5,176 nt of DNA from positions 1 through 5,176 of the forward strand of contig CALEPT010000229.1 in assembly GCA_937910385.1 (NCBI GenBank), written 5' to 3'. Made by a program: the position numbers and the translations under genes. The DNA comes from an uncultured Ruminococcus sp. Lineage in GTDB: Bacteria; Bacillota; Clostridia; Oscillospirales; Ruminococcaceae. Numbering within the stretch: position 1 is the first letter of the stretch; every line of letters begins with the position of its first letter. This document shows positions 1 to 5,176 of the stretch, piece after piece. Under the pieces are notes generated by a model. That model was not told the DNA's origin. It searched no databases and saw only the letters and a program-made list of their open reading frames with translations.

Positions 1-594
1 TGTTAGCATATCAAGCCAGCTCGTGCGCACATACCCCGGCAGTATGCAGTTCACTGTTATCCCATACGGCGCAAGCTCAAGGGCAGCACTTCTTGTAACT
101 GCCTCGACTGCCGCCTTTGATGCGGTATAAGCAGTCATTCCTCTGCTGCCTGACCTTGTTGCAAGTGATGATATACTTATTATCCTTCCGTATTTTTGTT
201 TTTTCATATACGGAACGACAGACTGTATCATGAAATACGCACTGTCAAGGTTGTTTGAAATAACCTCCTTATACCGCTCCTCAGCGATCTTATCAACAGG
301 TCCGTACTTTACAACCCCCGCACAGTTCACCAGTATATCCGGAGTTCCGAGGGCGTCCGCTATTTCGGCTGTGATACGCTTACACGTTTCCTTATCGGAA
401 ATATCTCCCGTAACACATATTGATCTTCTGCCGCTGAGCTCACTGCACTGTGCAGCGACCTCTGCCCCTTCATCATATCTTTTGCTGCTTCGGGCAAGGA
501 CTGCTACAGAATACCCCGCCTTTGCAAGTCTCAGTGCAATGCCCTTTCCTATACCCTGAACCGAGCCTGTGACGATCGCCGTTCTTTCGTTCAT
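1..594 (-). CDS. FabG-like short-chain dehydrogenase/reductase (3-oxoacyl-ACP reductase family), C-terminus cut by window edge
   Basis: Classical SDR, probably reducing a 3-ketoacyl-thioester on an acyl carrier protein with NADPH in the cytoplasm. Numbered from the ATG at 594: glycine-rich cofactor motif TGSVQGIG (9-16), Arg35 after the second strand (favours NADPH), Asp64, NCAG (90-93, usually NNAG), and the full catalytic tetrad Asn115, Ser143, Tyr156 (YTASK), Lys160, then LPG (185-187). The Asn-Ser-Tyr-Lys spacing equals that of E. coli FabG (28, 13 and 4). 198 residues are visible; the family is about 245, so roughly 50 C-terminal residues lie outside. Start choice: AGGGAG at 603-608 is 8 nt from the ATG at 594 but only 2 nt from the ATG at 600 that overlaps the permease stop as TGATG, so 594 is preferred. 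It is the last visible gene of the operon, coupled to the permease. The family is certain; the substrate is inferred from the ACP and acyltransferase in the same operon, and another SDR alcohol or keto substrate is possible. Confidence 0.9.
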   Translation of the reverse strand, partial: MNERTAIVTGSVQGIGKGIALRLAKAGYSVAVLARSSKRYDEGAEVAAQCSELSGRRSICVTGDISDKETCKRITAEIADALGTPDILVNCAGVVKYGPVDKIAEERYKEVISNNLDSAYFMIQSVVPYMKKQKYGRIISISSLATRSGSRGMTAYTASKAAVEAVTRSAALELAPYGITVNCILPGYVRTSWLDMLT

Positions 595-599
595 ATCCA

Positions 600-2846
600 T
601 CACTCCCTGTTGTCCTTGAGTACCTCAACCATATCAGCCTTGAATACTTTCTTTCTGAGTATAAACAGGGATGCGATATAGCTGCCTACGAAAAGCACAA
701 GTGCGATAATGATACTTACGGCACTTAGTATTGCGGACGCCTGGAAATTATACATACCCGCATACATATCCCACATTCCCTGAGCCATTGCCTTTGAAGC
801 AGGAATTGAGAGCAGAAAAACAATGGGGACAAAAATATGATACGGTGTAAGCACCATAGAATTTATTTCCTTGTCTCTGTATCCAAGAACCTTGAACATA
901 GAAACGTTGAGAAGGTTTTCGTTTATGATCTGGTTTATGCATATGTATACGAAAATGATACAGATAAACACACCAAGGAACATTACAAGATATATGATAG
1001 TGCTGAGCGTGGTGATAACGTCGTCCATCTGCTGTTTAAGAGAATCCTTGCTTATGATAGTATAAACAGGGATATCGTTTTCATCAGTGAGTCTTTCGGA
1101 GCTTGAGATCATGTTATAGTAGCTTTCGTTTTCGATCCCCGACATTCTGCAAAGATTTTCCCTGCCGGTATATATTCCGACAGTTACGTTATTGGATATG
1201 ATACCTGCAATTTCGATATCCTGCTTTTCAAGGCTCATAGGATTGCTGAGAGTTATGCTGTCGCCTTCCTTAAGCTTGAACACAGATGCTGCAATTGATG
1301 TGAGATAATACTTTCCCTGATCGAATGAGGAACCGTCCTCAACGGAAGTGTCGATAAGCTTTGTATCCGCCTCAACACCGAAAAGGTTTATCATATCACC
1401 GCTTTCTTCAAGCTCATACGAAACAGCATTCATAGCCTCGCCCTCTGTAACGGGCTCTGTATCGCTGAATCTCGGCTCCGAGAGATAATACTGATAATTA
1501 TACTTTCCCATTTCGTCAAATGCAGTATCAAAGAAGTTGTATATGGAATCCTTCATAGCAAAACCAAAAAGTATGCAGACGCAACCGAAGAAAAGTCCTA
1601 TAAATGCGATCACTGTTCTCTTCTTGTTTGAGATAAGTGTGCGGAGCTTGAATTTGGTAGATATCTTCTTATCTGTCTTTGAAAAAACTCCTGCGTGGTG
1701 CTTTTTGTTCTCATCAAAACGGTTTGTGAGAAGCTCTGCAACTTCATTTTTCGCAAGCAGCTTTCCCGCAGTGCGGTATGCTGTAAATCCGTAAAGCACA
1801 AGAGGTATTATAAACGAAAGAACGATCGCGGTCATATCCCACTGTGTACCAAAGTCAATGTACTCAAGCTGAGATGTGGAGTACTTTACAAGAGGCTTGA
1901 GTGAAATAACCGAGAGGATAAGTCCGAGTATACTTCCTCCGAGGGCAGGGATAATGCCGTAAAGCATATAATGCATCTTTATTTCACGTTTTCTGTAGCC
2001 GAATGCAGAAAGAGTACCGATCTGCTTGCTCTCCTTCTGGACAATACGTCCAAGGATAAGTGAGATTATAAACATTACAAGTATGCACATCATCGCAACC
2101 ATTGAGTATCCCGATGAATAGCAGCTTTTGGCAATTTCGCCCGGCTGTGATATTCGGATGTTATTCTCTGCCGCTGTGTAGCTGAGGGTAGTATACTCAT
2201 CATACAGTTTTTCTCTGAAGGCACGTATCTTGTCGTCGTCATCATACCTTACCGAGTAGAAGCCTGTAACAGCTCCGAGACCTTCAAGATCGGACGCCTG
2301 CATCACAGCAGCTCCGAATGTATCGTTTGAATGGAAGATGTCTCCGCTGTTTCTTATCATATAAAGATAGTCCGGACGCTCCATGAATCCGCATACTTCA
2401 TATGACTTTCCATGAAGCTCTATACTTCCGCCTACACTGATGTTATTCGCCTCTGCAAAGTTATCGCTCAGAAGGATCTGTCCTTCATGGCTTATGTCGT
2501 TCCCCTCTGTTACCTTATAAAGATTGATTTTTTCAGTAGGTTCAAATATACGCAGTACAAAGCCTTCTTCCTCTGCATCATAATAATACTGCTTTTCGAT
2601 ACTGAGCTTGTACTCACTTTCAAGTGATGATATCTCATCATCCGAAGGTTCCTTCATAACTGTGAACTGAGCATCCTCAACCTTAGAATCCTTCATGAAA
2701 TCGGCATAATTGTTTCCCACAGTCTTTCCTGCACAGATCTCAGCAATAAAAACCATTATAGCCATTGCTGTAAGAAGAAAACTGCTTATGTAAAACGACT
2801 TATTTTTTCCGATCGTACGGAATATACGTTTTCTTAATGTCTTCAT
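600..2846 (-). CDS. FtsX/MacB-family ABC transporter permease, two FtsX units, 748 aa
   Basis: Membrane subunit of an ABC exporter-type or mechanotransmission complex, partner of the ATPase just upstream. About eight hydrophobic helices are seen: 18-38, 247-268, 293-316, 338-357, 411-430, 617-638, 668-688 and 707-730, giving two repeats of one plus three helices. Each repeat carries a large extracytoplasmic domain (about 39-246 and 431-616). Each also has the typical FtsX cytoplasmic motif after its second helix, QIGTLSAFGYRKREI (275-289) and NVSMFKVLGYRDKEI (647-661), which shows internal duplication. The N-terminus is basic (MKTLRKRIFR), as expected for a cytoplasmic start; no cleavable signal peptide is evident. 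The start ATG overlaps the ATPase stop as ATGA, with AGAGGA 9 nt upstream. The family is sure. The cargo is unknown: a lipid-like or polyketide product of the neighbouring genes is an inference, and antimicrobial-peptide resistance or lipoprotein handling are alternatives. Confidence 0.93.
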   Translation of the reverse strand: MKTLRKRIFRTIGKNKSFYISSFLLTAMAIMVFIAEICAGKTVGNNYADFMKDSKVEDAQFTVMKEPSDDEISSLESEYKLSIEKQYYYDAEEEGFVLRIFEPTEKINLYKVTEGNDISHEGQILLSDNFAEANNISVGGSIELHGKSYEVCGFMERPDYLYMIRNSGDIFHSNDTFGAAVMQASDLEGLGAVTGFYSVRYDDDDKIRAFREKLYDEYTTLSYTAAENNIRISQPGEIAKSCYSSGYSMVAMMCILVMFIISLILGRIVQKESKQIGTLSAFGYRKREIKMHYMLYGIIPALGGSILGLILSVISLKPLVKYSTSQLEYIDFGTQWDMTAIVLSFIIPLVLYGFTAYRTAGKLLAKNEVAELLTNRFDENKKHHAGVFSKTDKKISTKFKLRTLISNKKRTVIAFIGLFFGCVCILFGFAMKDSIYNFFDTAFDEMGKYNYQYYLSEPRFSDTEPVTEGEAMNAVSYELEESGDMINLFGVEADTKLIDTSVEDGSSFDQGKYYLTSIAASVFKLKEGDSITLSNPMSLEKQDIEIAGIISNNVTVGIYTGRENLCRMSGIENESYYNMISSSERLTDENDIPVYTIISKDSLKQQMDDVITTLSTIIYLVMFLGVFICIIFVYICINQIINENLLNVSMFKVLGYRDKEINSMVLTPYHIFVPIVFLLSIPASKAMAQGMWDMYAGMYNFQASAILSAVSIIIALVLFVGSYIASLFILRKKVFKADMVEVLKDNRE
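603..608 (-). promoter_or_regulatory. Ribosome binding site deciding the start of the SDR gene
   Basis: AGGGAG on the minus strand, inside the last codons of the permease gene. Spacing is 8 nt to the ATG at 592-594 and 2 nt to the ATG at 598-600, so the inner ATG is the better start. Placement inside the upstream gene implies that SDR translation depends on ribosomes finishing the permease. Confidence 0.6.
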
Positions 2847-3541
2847 GCTTCCAGATCCTCTGCCTTTATTTTATTGGTATTCTGCTCACAGGAAATAACC
2901 TTGCCGTCCTTTAATCTTATTATCCTATCCGCCATAGCTGCGATATTTTCATTATGAGTTATGATAATAACCGTAGAATTATAAAGCTGATTTATTTTTT
3001 CTATAAGACAAAGAACATTCTTCGAAGATTTTGAATCAAGTGCGCCTGTAAGCTCATCACACATAAGAAGCTTAGGTCTTTTTATAACAGCTCTTGCAAT
3101 TGCTACACGCTGCTGCTGTCCGCCTGAAAGCTCTCTCGGAAAACGCTCTGCAAATTCGCTTATTCCAAGCTCCTTCATAACCTGGTCTATATCCATGGGT
3201 TTTTCCGAAATATCTGCAACTGCCTGTATATTCTCACGCACGTTGAGATCGGGGATAAGATTATAGAACTGGAATATAAATCCCACATCATTTCTTCTGT
3301 ACTCAACAAGCTGCTTCTTTTCAAGAGCAGCAATATCCTTTCCGTCGATCACCAACGAACCCGAATCTGCCTTGTCTATTCCTCCGAGGATATTAAGCAG
3401 AGTACTCTTTCCGCTTCCGGAAGGGCCGAGTATTACGCAGATATCACCGTTTTCAAGAGAGAATCCGGCATTGTCGAGCGCACGGACCTCCGATGAACCT
3501 GTTCCGTATTTTTTTACAACATCTTTAACTTCAATATACAT
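2843..3541 (-). CDS. ABC transporter ATP-binding protein, MacB/LolD type, 232 aa
   Basis: Cytoplasmic ATPase that powers the FtsX-type permease. Numbered from the ATG at 3541: Walker A GPSGSGKST (39-47), Q-loop Gln91 (IFQFYNLIP), signature LSGGQQQR (138-145), Walker B LLMCDE (158-163), D-loop GALD (166-169) and switch His196. Length and motif style fit the LolD/MacB/YknY group that pairs with FtsX-domain permeases. All catalytic residues are present; the usual DEPTGALD reads DELTGALD (Pro to Leu at 164). Start choice: an in-frame TTG at 3547 would give two more residues and overlap the acyltransferase stop, but GAGGA (3551-3555) is only 3 nt from TTG and 9 nt from the ATG at 3541, so ATG is preferred. 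The stop overlaps the permease start by 4 nt (ATGA), so a 1:1 partnership is very likely. Confidence 0.95.
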   Translation of the reverse strand: MYIEVKDVVKKYGTGSSEVRALDNAGFSLENGDICVILGPSGSGKSTLLNILGGIDKADSGSLVIDGKDIAALEKKQLVEYRRNDVGFIFQFYNLIPDLNVRENIQAVADISEKPMDIDQVMKELGISEFAERFPRELSGGQQQRVAIARAVIKRPKLLMCDELTGALDSKSSKNVLCLIEKINQLYNSTVIIITHNENIAAMADRIIRLKDGKVISCEQNTNKIKAEDLEA

Positions 3542-3543
3542 TG

Positions 3544-4494
3544 TCAATTTTCCTCATATAAAAATTTTTTTATTTTTTCTGTCGATTCTTCAAGTCGTTT
3601 TTTGTAATCCGTTCCGAATCTGACAGAGGGAAGCCATTTAATATCAGAACCGACTGCATTCAGCATGGCAGAGCCGAGAAGATTAGGAGTTACCCCGAGG
3701 TCGATCGCAATATCCGCACCTTTTTTCACTGCGATTTTCATTGCACCTGCAAAATCTACTGTATCCGTCATATGCCTGAACCAATACTCAGCACTTTCCG
3801 ATGGCAGGATATCTCCGCCGGGAAAAACCGTAGAGATCATTATGCTTTCTTTTCTTTCAAAATGCAGACCGCTTACAGCATCCATAAATTCATCACGGTA
3901 TTTTTCAAAAAATGAGCAGTGGCTTCCGCCTGCCGCCTGTACCTGAAAATAATCCATCTTACGTTCCTTTAAAATACCGCAAAGCCTCTGTATCTCAGGA
4001 TCAGCCCCGACAACAGTTACCCTGTTGGGTGAATTCCTCGCCGATATTTCAAGGGTGATCCCGTGTTCGCTGCAGATCCGCTTCACCTCTTTCTCCGAGA
4101 CATTAACAGCACACATACTTAAAATCCCTACCGACCTTTCAAGGAACTTCTGACGCTCTGAAATGAGTATGATCATATCTTCAAGCGAGAAAAGCCCCGC
4201 ACAGTATGAGGCTGCATTTTCTCCAAGGCTGTGACCGATAAGCGACACCGGAGTGCAGCCGATACCGCACCAGTACTCATAAAGAGCGACCTCCGATGCA
4301 AAAATCCTTATCTGGTTGAGCAGCGGGTTTTCAACGCTCTCATCAAGCAGCTCAAGCCCTGTGATCCTGTCAGATTCCGCAGCAATATCCTCAATACACT
4401 GTTTTATTCCCGCAGTTACCTTTGACAGATTTGCGAGCATATTCTTCTGATGTATCCCGTTGCCGGGAAAAAGGAACAAAACCCTCTTACCCAT
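3544..4494 (-). CDS. Stand-alone malonyl-type acyltransferase (FabD / trans-AT polyketide family), 316 aa
   Basis: Moves an acyl group, probably malonyl, from CoA to the phosphopantetheine of an ACP; cytoplasmic. Visible are the N-terminal FPGNG (9-13), nucleophile motif GHSLGE (87-92, Ser89), Arg114 exactly 25 residues later (the same spacing as Ser92 and Arg117 of E. coli FabD, where Arg binds the malonyl carboxylate), an NSP loop (154-156), and catalytic His192 in GSHC, which resembles the PSHC of FabD. The C-terminal part (STVFPGG at 221-227, then EYWFRHMTDTVDFAGAM and DLGVTPNLL) reads like a polyketide AT domain. Odd point: FabD and PKS ATs have FPGQG; here the oxyanion-hole Gln is Asn12. 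Length is normal for a discrete AT (about 300). It starts 5 nt after the ACP stop, with GGAAAG 8 nt before the ATG, so ACP is the likely partner. Retained Arg114 argues against an editing acyl hydrolase; the exact acyl substrate remains open. Confidence 0.9.
   Translation of the reverse strand: MGKRVLFLFPGNGIHQKNMLANLSKVTAGIKQCIEDIAAESDRITGLELLDESVENPLLNQIRIFASEVALYEYWCGIGCTPVSLIGHSLGENAASYCAGLFSLEDMIILISERQKFLERSVGILSMCAVNVSEKEVKRICSEHGITLEISARNSPNRVTVVGADPEIQRLCGILKERKMDYFQVQAAGGSHCSFFEKYRDEFMDAVSGLHFERKESIMISTVFPGGDILPSESAEYWFRHMTDTVDFAGAMKIAVKKGADIAIDLGVTPNLLGSAMLNAVGSDIKWLPSVRFGTDYKKRLEESTEKIKKFLYEEN
3551..3555 (-). promoter_or_regulatory. Ribosome binding site deciding the start of the ABC ATPase gene
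   Basis: GAGGA on the minus strand, within the final codons of the acyltransferase gene. It lies 9 nt before the ATG at 3539-3541 and 3 nt before the TTG at 3545-3547, which supports the ATG. Confidence 0.6.
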
Positions 4495-4499
4495 TGCCG

Positions 4500-4709
4500 T
4501 TACTTTCCGACAACGGCGAGCAGTTCGCCCACGGTCTGAGAAGAATCTACATTTATTTCCTTTCCGTAGATATCCTCGAGTTCAAATGAAATAGTCGCTA
4601 AATCAAGCGAATCTATTTCGAGTTCCTCAAATGTCACTTCCTCCGAGAGCTCTTTCTTTGCCTTTATCTCGTACTTTTCAAAAATTTCTTTAAGTTTTTC
4701 AATAGTCAT
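4500..4709 (-). CDS. Acyl carrier protein, 69 aa
   Basis: Small acidic carrier protein that holds the growing acyl chain on a phosphopantetheine arm. The attachment motif IDSLDLATI puts the modified serine at Ser34. Before it lies FEELEI, and after it the acidic helix II (FELEDIYGKEI), then a TVGEL motif opening the last helix: the standard four-helix ACP pattern. At 69 residues it is shorter than housekeeping AcpP (about 77), mainly through a short N-terminal helix and little tail after the last helix. The start is well supported by AAAGGA (4719-4724) 9 nt before the ATG. It is the first gene of the operon and is followed after 5 nt by the acyltransferase that probably loads it. A D-alanyl carrier protein or peptide carrier protein is a weaker alternative; the AT and ketoreductase neighbours favour an acyl/polyketide role. 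Confidence 0.93.
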   Translation of the reverse strand: MTIEKLKEIFEKYEIKAKKELSEEVTFEELEIDSLDLATISFELEDIYGKEINVDSSQTVGELLAVVGK

Positions 4710-4718
4710 AATTATTAT

Positions 4719-4724
4719 TCCTTT
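4719..4724 (-). promoter_or_regulatory. Ribosome binding site of the ACP gene
   Basis: AAAGGA on the minus strand, 9 nt before the ACP ATG. It sits in the 29-bp gap between two divergent start codons, back to back with the plus-strand site at 4728-4735, so both leaders are packed into one short segment. Confidence 0.6.
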
Positions 4725-4727
4725 CGT

Positions 4728-4735
4728 GAGGTGAT
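4728..4735 (+). promoter_or_regulatory. Strong ribosome binding site of the small plus-strand gene
   Basis: GAGGTGAT, an extended match to the 16S rRNA 3' end. The GAGG core is 7 nt before the ATG at 4739. This is the main reason to accept the 79-codon frame as a real gene rather than a chance frame. Confidence 0.65.
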
Positions 4736-4738
4736 TTA

Positions 4739-4978
4739 ATGAAAAAATATGGTATTAGAGATCTTTCTTCAAAAGTCGGGACTACTATTGCCAATACCAA
4801 TAAGCTTTTGGCTGAGCTCGGTATTATCGGATCCCCAGAACAACAGTATCTTACCGAAAAAGGAAAACAATATGCCGAAGACAAATGGATAGAAAATGAT
4901 CGTTATGGCAGAAGCTATTGGTATCGAGTTTATAACAGTGAACTTGTCGATATGCTTAAGAAGTTAAAGAATCAATAA
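4739..4978 (+). CDS. Small putative winged-helix/HTH protein, 79 aa
   Basis: Not recognised as a named family. The N-terminal half (about 5-30, IRDLSSKVGTTIANTNKLLA followed by ELGII) has the spacing and hydrophobic pattern of a helix-turn-helix with recognition helix and short wing. Then come YLTEKGKQYAEDKW and a Tyr/Trp-rich segment RSYWYRVYNSELVDML. The 'LLxELGII ... LTEKGKxYA' layout recalls the DNA-binding tail of phage antirepressor (KilAC/Rha-type) proteins; this is resemblance only. Basic C-terminus (KKLKNQ), no membrane helix, no cysteines. The start is fixed by a strong ribosome site 7 nt upstream. GC is about 36% by hand count, with A/T-ending codons, clearly lower than the operon genes, which hints at a different origin. 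It diverges from the ACP gene (29-bp gap) and overlaps the minus-strand zinc-ribbon gene by 23 bp at its 3' end. A role as local regulator of the operon is possible but unproven. Confidence 0.6.
   Translation: MKKYGIRDLSSKVGTTIANTNKLLAELGIIGSPEQQYLTEKGKQYAEDKWIENDRYGRSYWYRVYNSELVDMLKKLKNQ
4744..4772 (-). promoter_or_regulatory. Candidate sigma-A promoter for the ACP-AT-ABC-SDR operon
   Basis: Minus strand: -35 TTGAAG (4767-4772, 4 of 6 to TTGACA), 17-bp spacer, -10 TATTTT (4744-4749, 4 of 6 to TATAAT). The predicted start near 4737 gives a leader of about 28 nt that includes the ACP ribosome site. It lies inside the first codons of the divergent plus-strand gene, as it must, since only 29 bp separate the two ATGs. 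This is pattern matching in AT-rich DNA; the position and spacing are the main support. Confidence 0.35.
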
Positions 4979-5176
4979 ACTCTTCTTCTCCAACAGCTTT
5001 CAAAATCTTCCAGCATTCACTGCAAATATAAGAATTGTGCCAGCGTCTCAATGGTGTCCGTTTGCCAGCCCCGCAGCGAACACAAAAGACTCTGGCGCCT
5101 CTTCTTTCAGTTCTGAGCTTTGTCAAAGCCTTTTCGATGAGATATGCGGCAATGACCTCGGTCTGCTGATACTGCT
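4956..5176 (-). CDS. Four-cysteine zinc-ribbon protein, C-terminal 72 aa only (cut by window edge)
   Basis: Open minus-strand frame entering from the right edge and stopping with TAA at 4956-4958; the start is outside the window. The visible part has a basic, helix-prone stretch (QTEVIAAYLIEKALTKLRTE), then two CxxC pairs, CVRC and CSEC, sixteen residues apart (visible residues 31/34 and 51/54), and a C-terminal helix ending EEEFIDSLTS. Cys-x2-Cys-x16-Cys-x2-Cys is a normal zinc-ribbon geometry for nucleic-acid or protein binding. The other two minus-strand frames of this stretch are closed by stops, and all four cysteines fall in the one open frame, which supports it as real. Its end overlaps the end of the plus-strand winged-helix-like gene by 23 bp (convergent). 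No function can be assigned from this fragment; a small mobile-element or phage-type accessory protein would fit. Confidence 0.6.
   Translation of the reverse strand, partial: QYQQTEVIAAYLIEKALTKLRTERRGARVFCVRCGAGKRTPLRRWHNSYICSECWKILKAVGEEEFIDSLTS

Noticed and set aside
230..559. Plus-strand 109-codon open frame opposite the SDR gene
   Set aside because: Antisense shadow: the minus strand here encodes an SDR with its full catalytic tetrad. The plus-strand product shows no domain pattern.
837..1106. Plus-strand open frames inside the permease gene (also near 871-1065, 1537-1794, 1695-1904 and 2412-2627)
   Set aside because: All lie antisense to one uninterrupted 748-codon permease with two matching FtsX motifs; they lack good ribosome sites and recognisable motifs.
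3665..3946. Plus-strand open frames opposite the acyltransferase (also 4231-4425) and opposite the ABC ATPase start (3372-3623)
   Set aside because: Shadows of genes whose catalytic motifs are intact on the minus strand.
4685..4712. Possible plus-strand promoter for the small gene, -10 CATAAT (4707-4712) with a TTTCTT -35
   Set aside because: The -10 is reasonable but the -35 matches only about 2 of 6 positions; in such AT-rich DNA this is not enough to annotate.
4708..4715. 8-bp palindrome ATAATTAT considered as an operator
   Set aside because: Too short and too AT-rich to separate from chance; no second copy was noticed nearby.
4699..4884. Minus-strand 61-codon frame between the zinc-ribbon gene and ACP
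   Set aside because: It overlaps the ACP start and is antisense to the plus-strand gene that has a strong ribosome site; no motif and no ribosome site of its own was seen.
4959..4988. AAGAAG / CTTCTT inverted repeat at the convergent gene ends, considered as a terminator
   Set aside because: Only about 6 bp of AT-rich stem, a loop of about 18 nt and no U-tract; it also lies within the zinc-ribbon coding frame.

Overview
The window looks like a gut or rumen clostridial Firmicute (Oscillospiraceae/Ruminococcus-like). This is inferred only from moderate GC, strong AGGAGG-type ribosome sites, dense ATGA/TGATG gene coupling and protein flavour; no marker gene fixes the taxon.

About 90% of the window is one minus-strand operon, read right to left. 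It starts with a discrete acyl carrier protein (4500-4709), then a stand-alone FabD/polyketide-type acyltransferase (3544-4494), a MacB/LolD-type ABC ATPase (2843-3541), an eight-helix FtsX-family permease (600-2846), and a FabG-like ketoreductase that runs off the left edge (1-594). Genes are separated by -4 to +5 nt, so they are very probably co-transcribed and translationally coupled. Acyltransferase, carrier protein and ketoreductase are the loading and first-reduction parts of a fatty-acid/polyketide assembly line. No ketosynthase, dehydratase or phosphopantetheinyl transferase lies in the window; they would be expected further left or elsewhere. The two-gene exporter-type ABC system sits between the FabD-like and FabG-like genes, in what otherwise resembles the acpP-fabD-fabG order of a Firmicute fab operon. 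The simplest reading is a dedicated, type II-like acyl or polyketide pathway with its own export or self-protection transporter.

The right end (4710-5176) is different. A small AT-rich plus-strand gene (4739-4978), probably a winged-helix DNA-binding protein, diverges from the ACP gene with only 29 bp between start codons. It overlaps tail-to-tail with the 3' end of a minus-strand gene for a four-cysteine zinc-ribbon protein (4956-5176, cut by the window edge). A plausible promoter for the biosynthetic operon lies inside the start of the plus-strand gene, so the two transcription units are physically entangled.

I found no rRNA, tRNA, CRISPR array, insertion sequence, or convincing terminator. 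No stretch over 300 bases lacks a gene.
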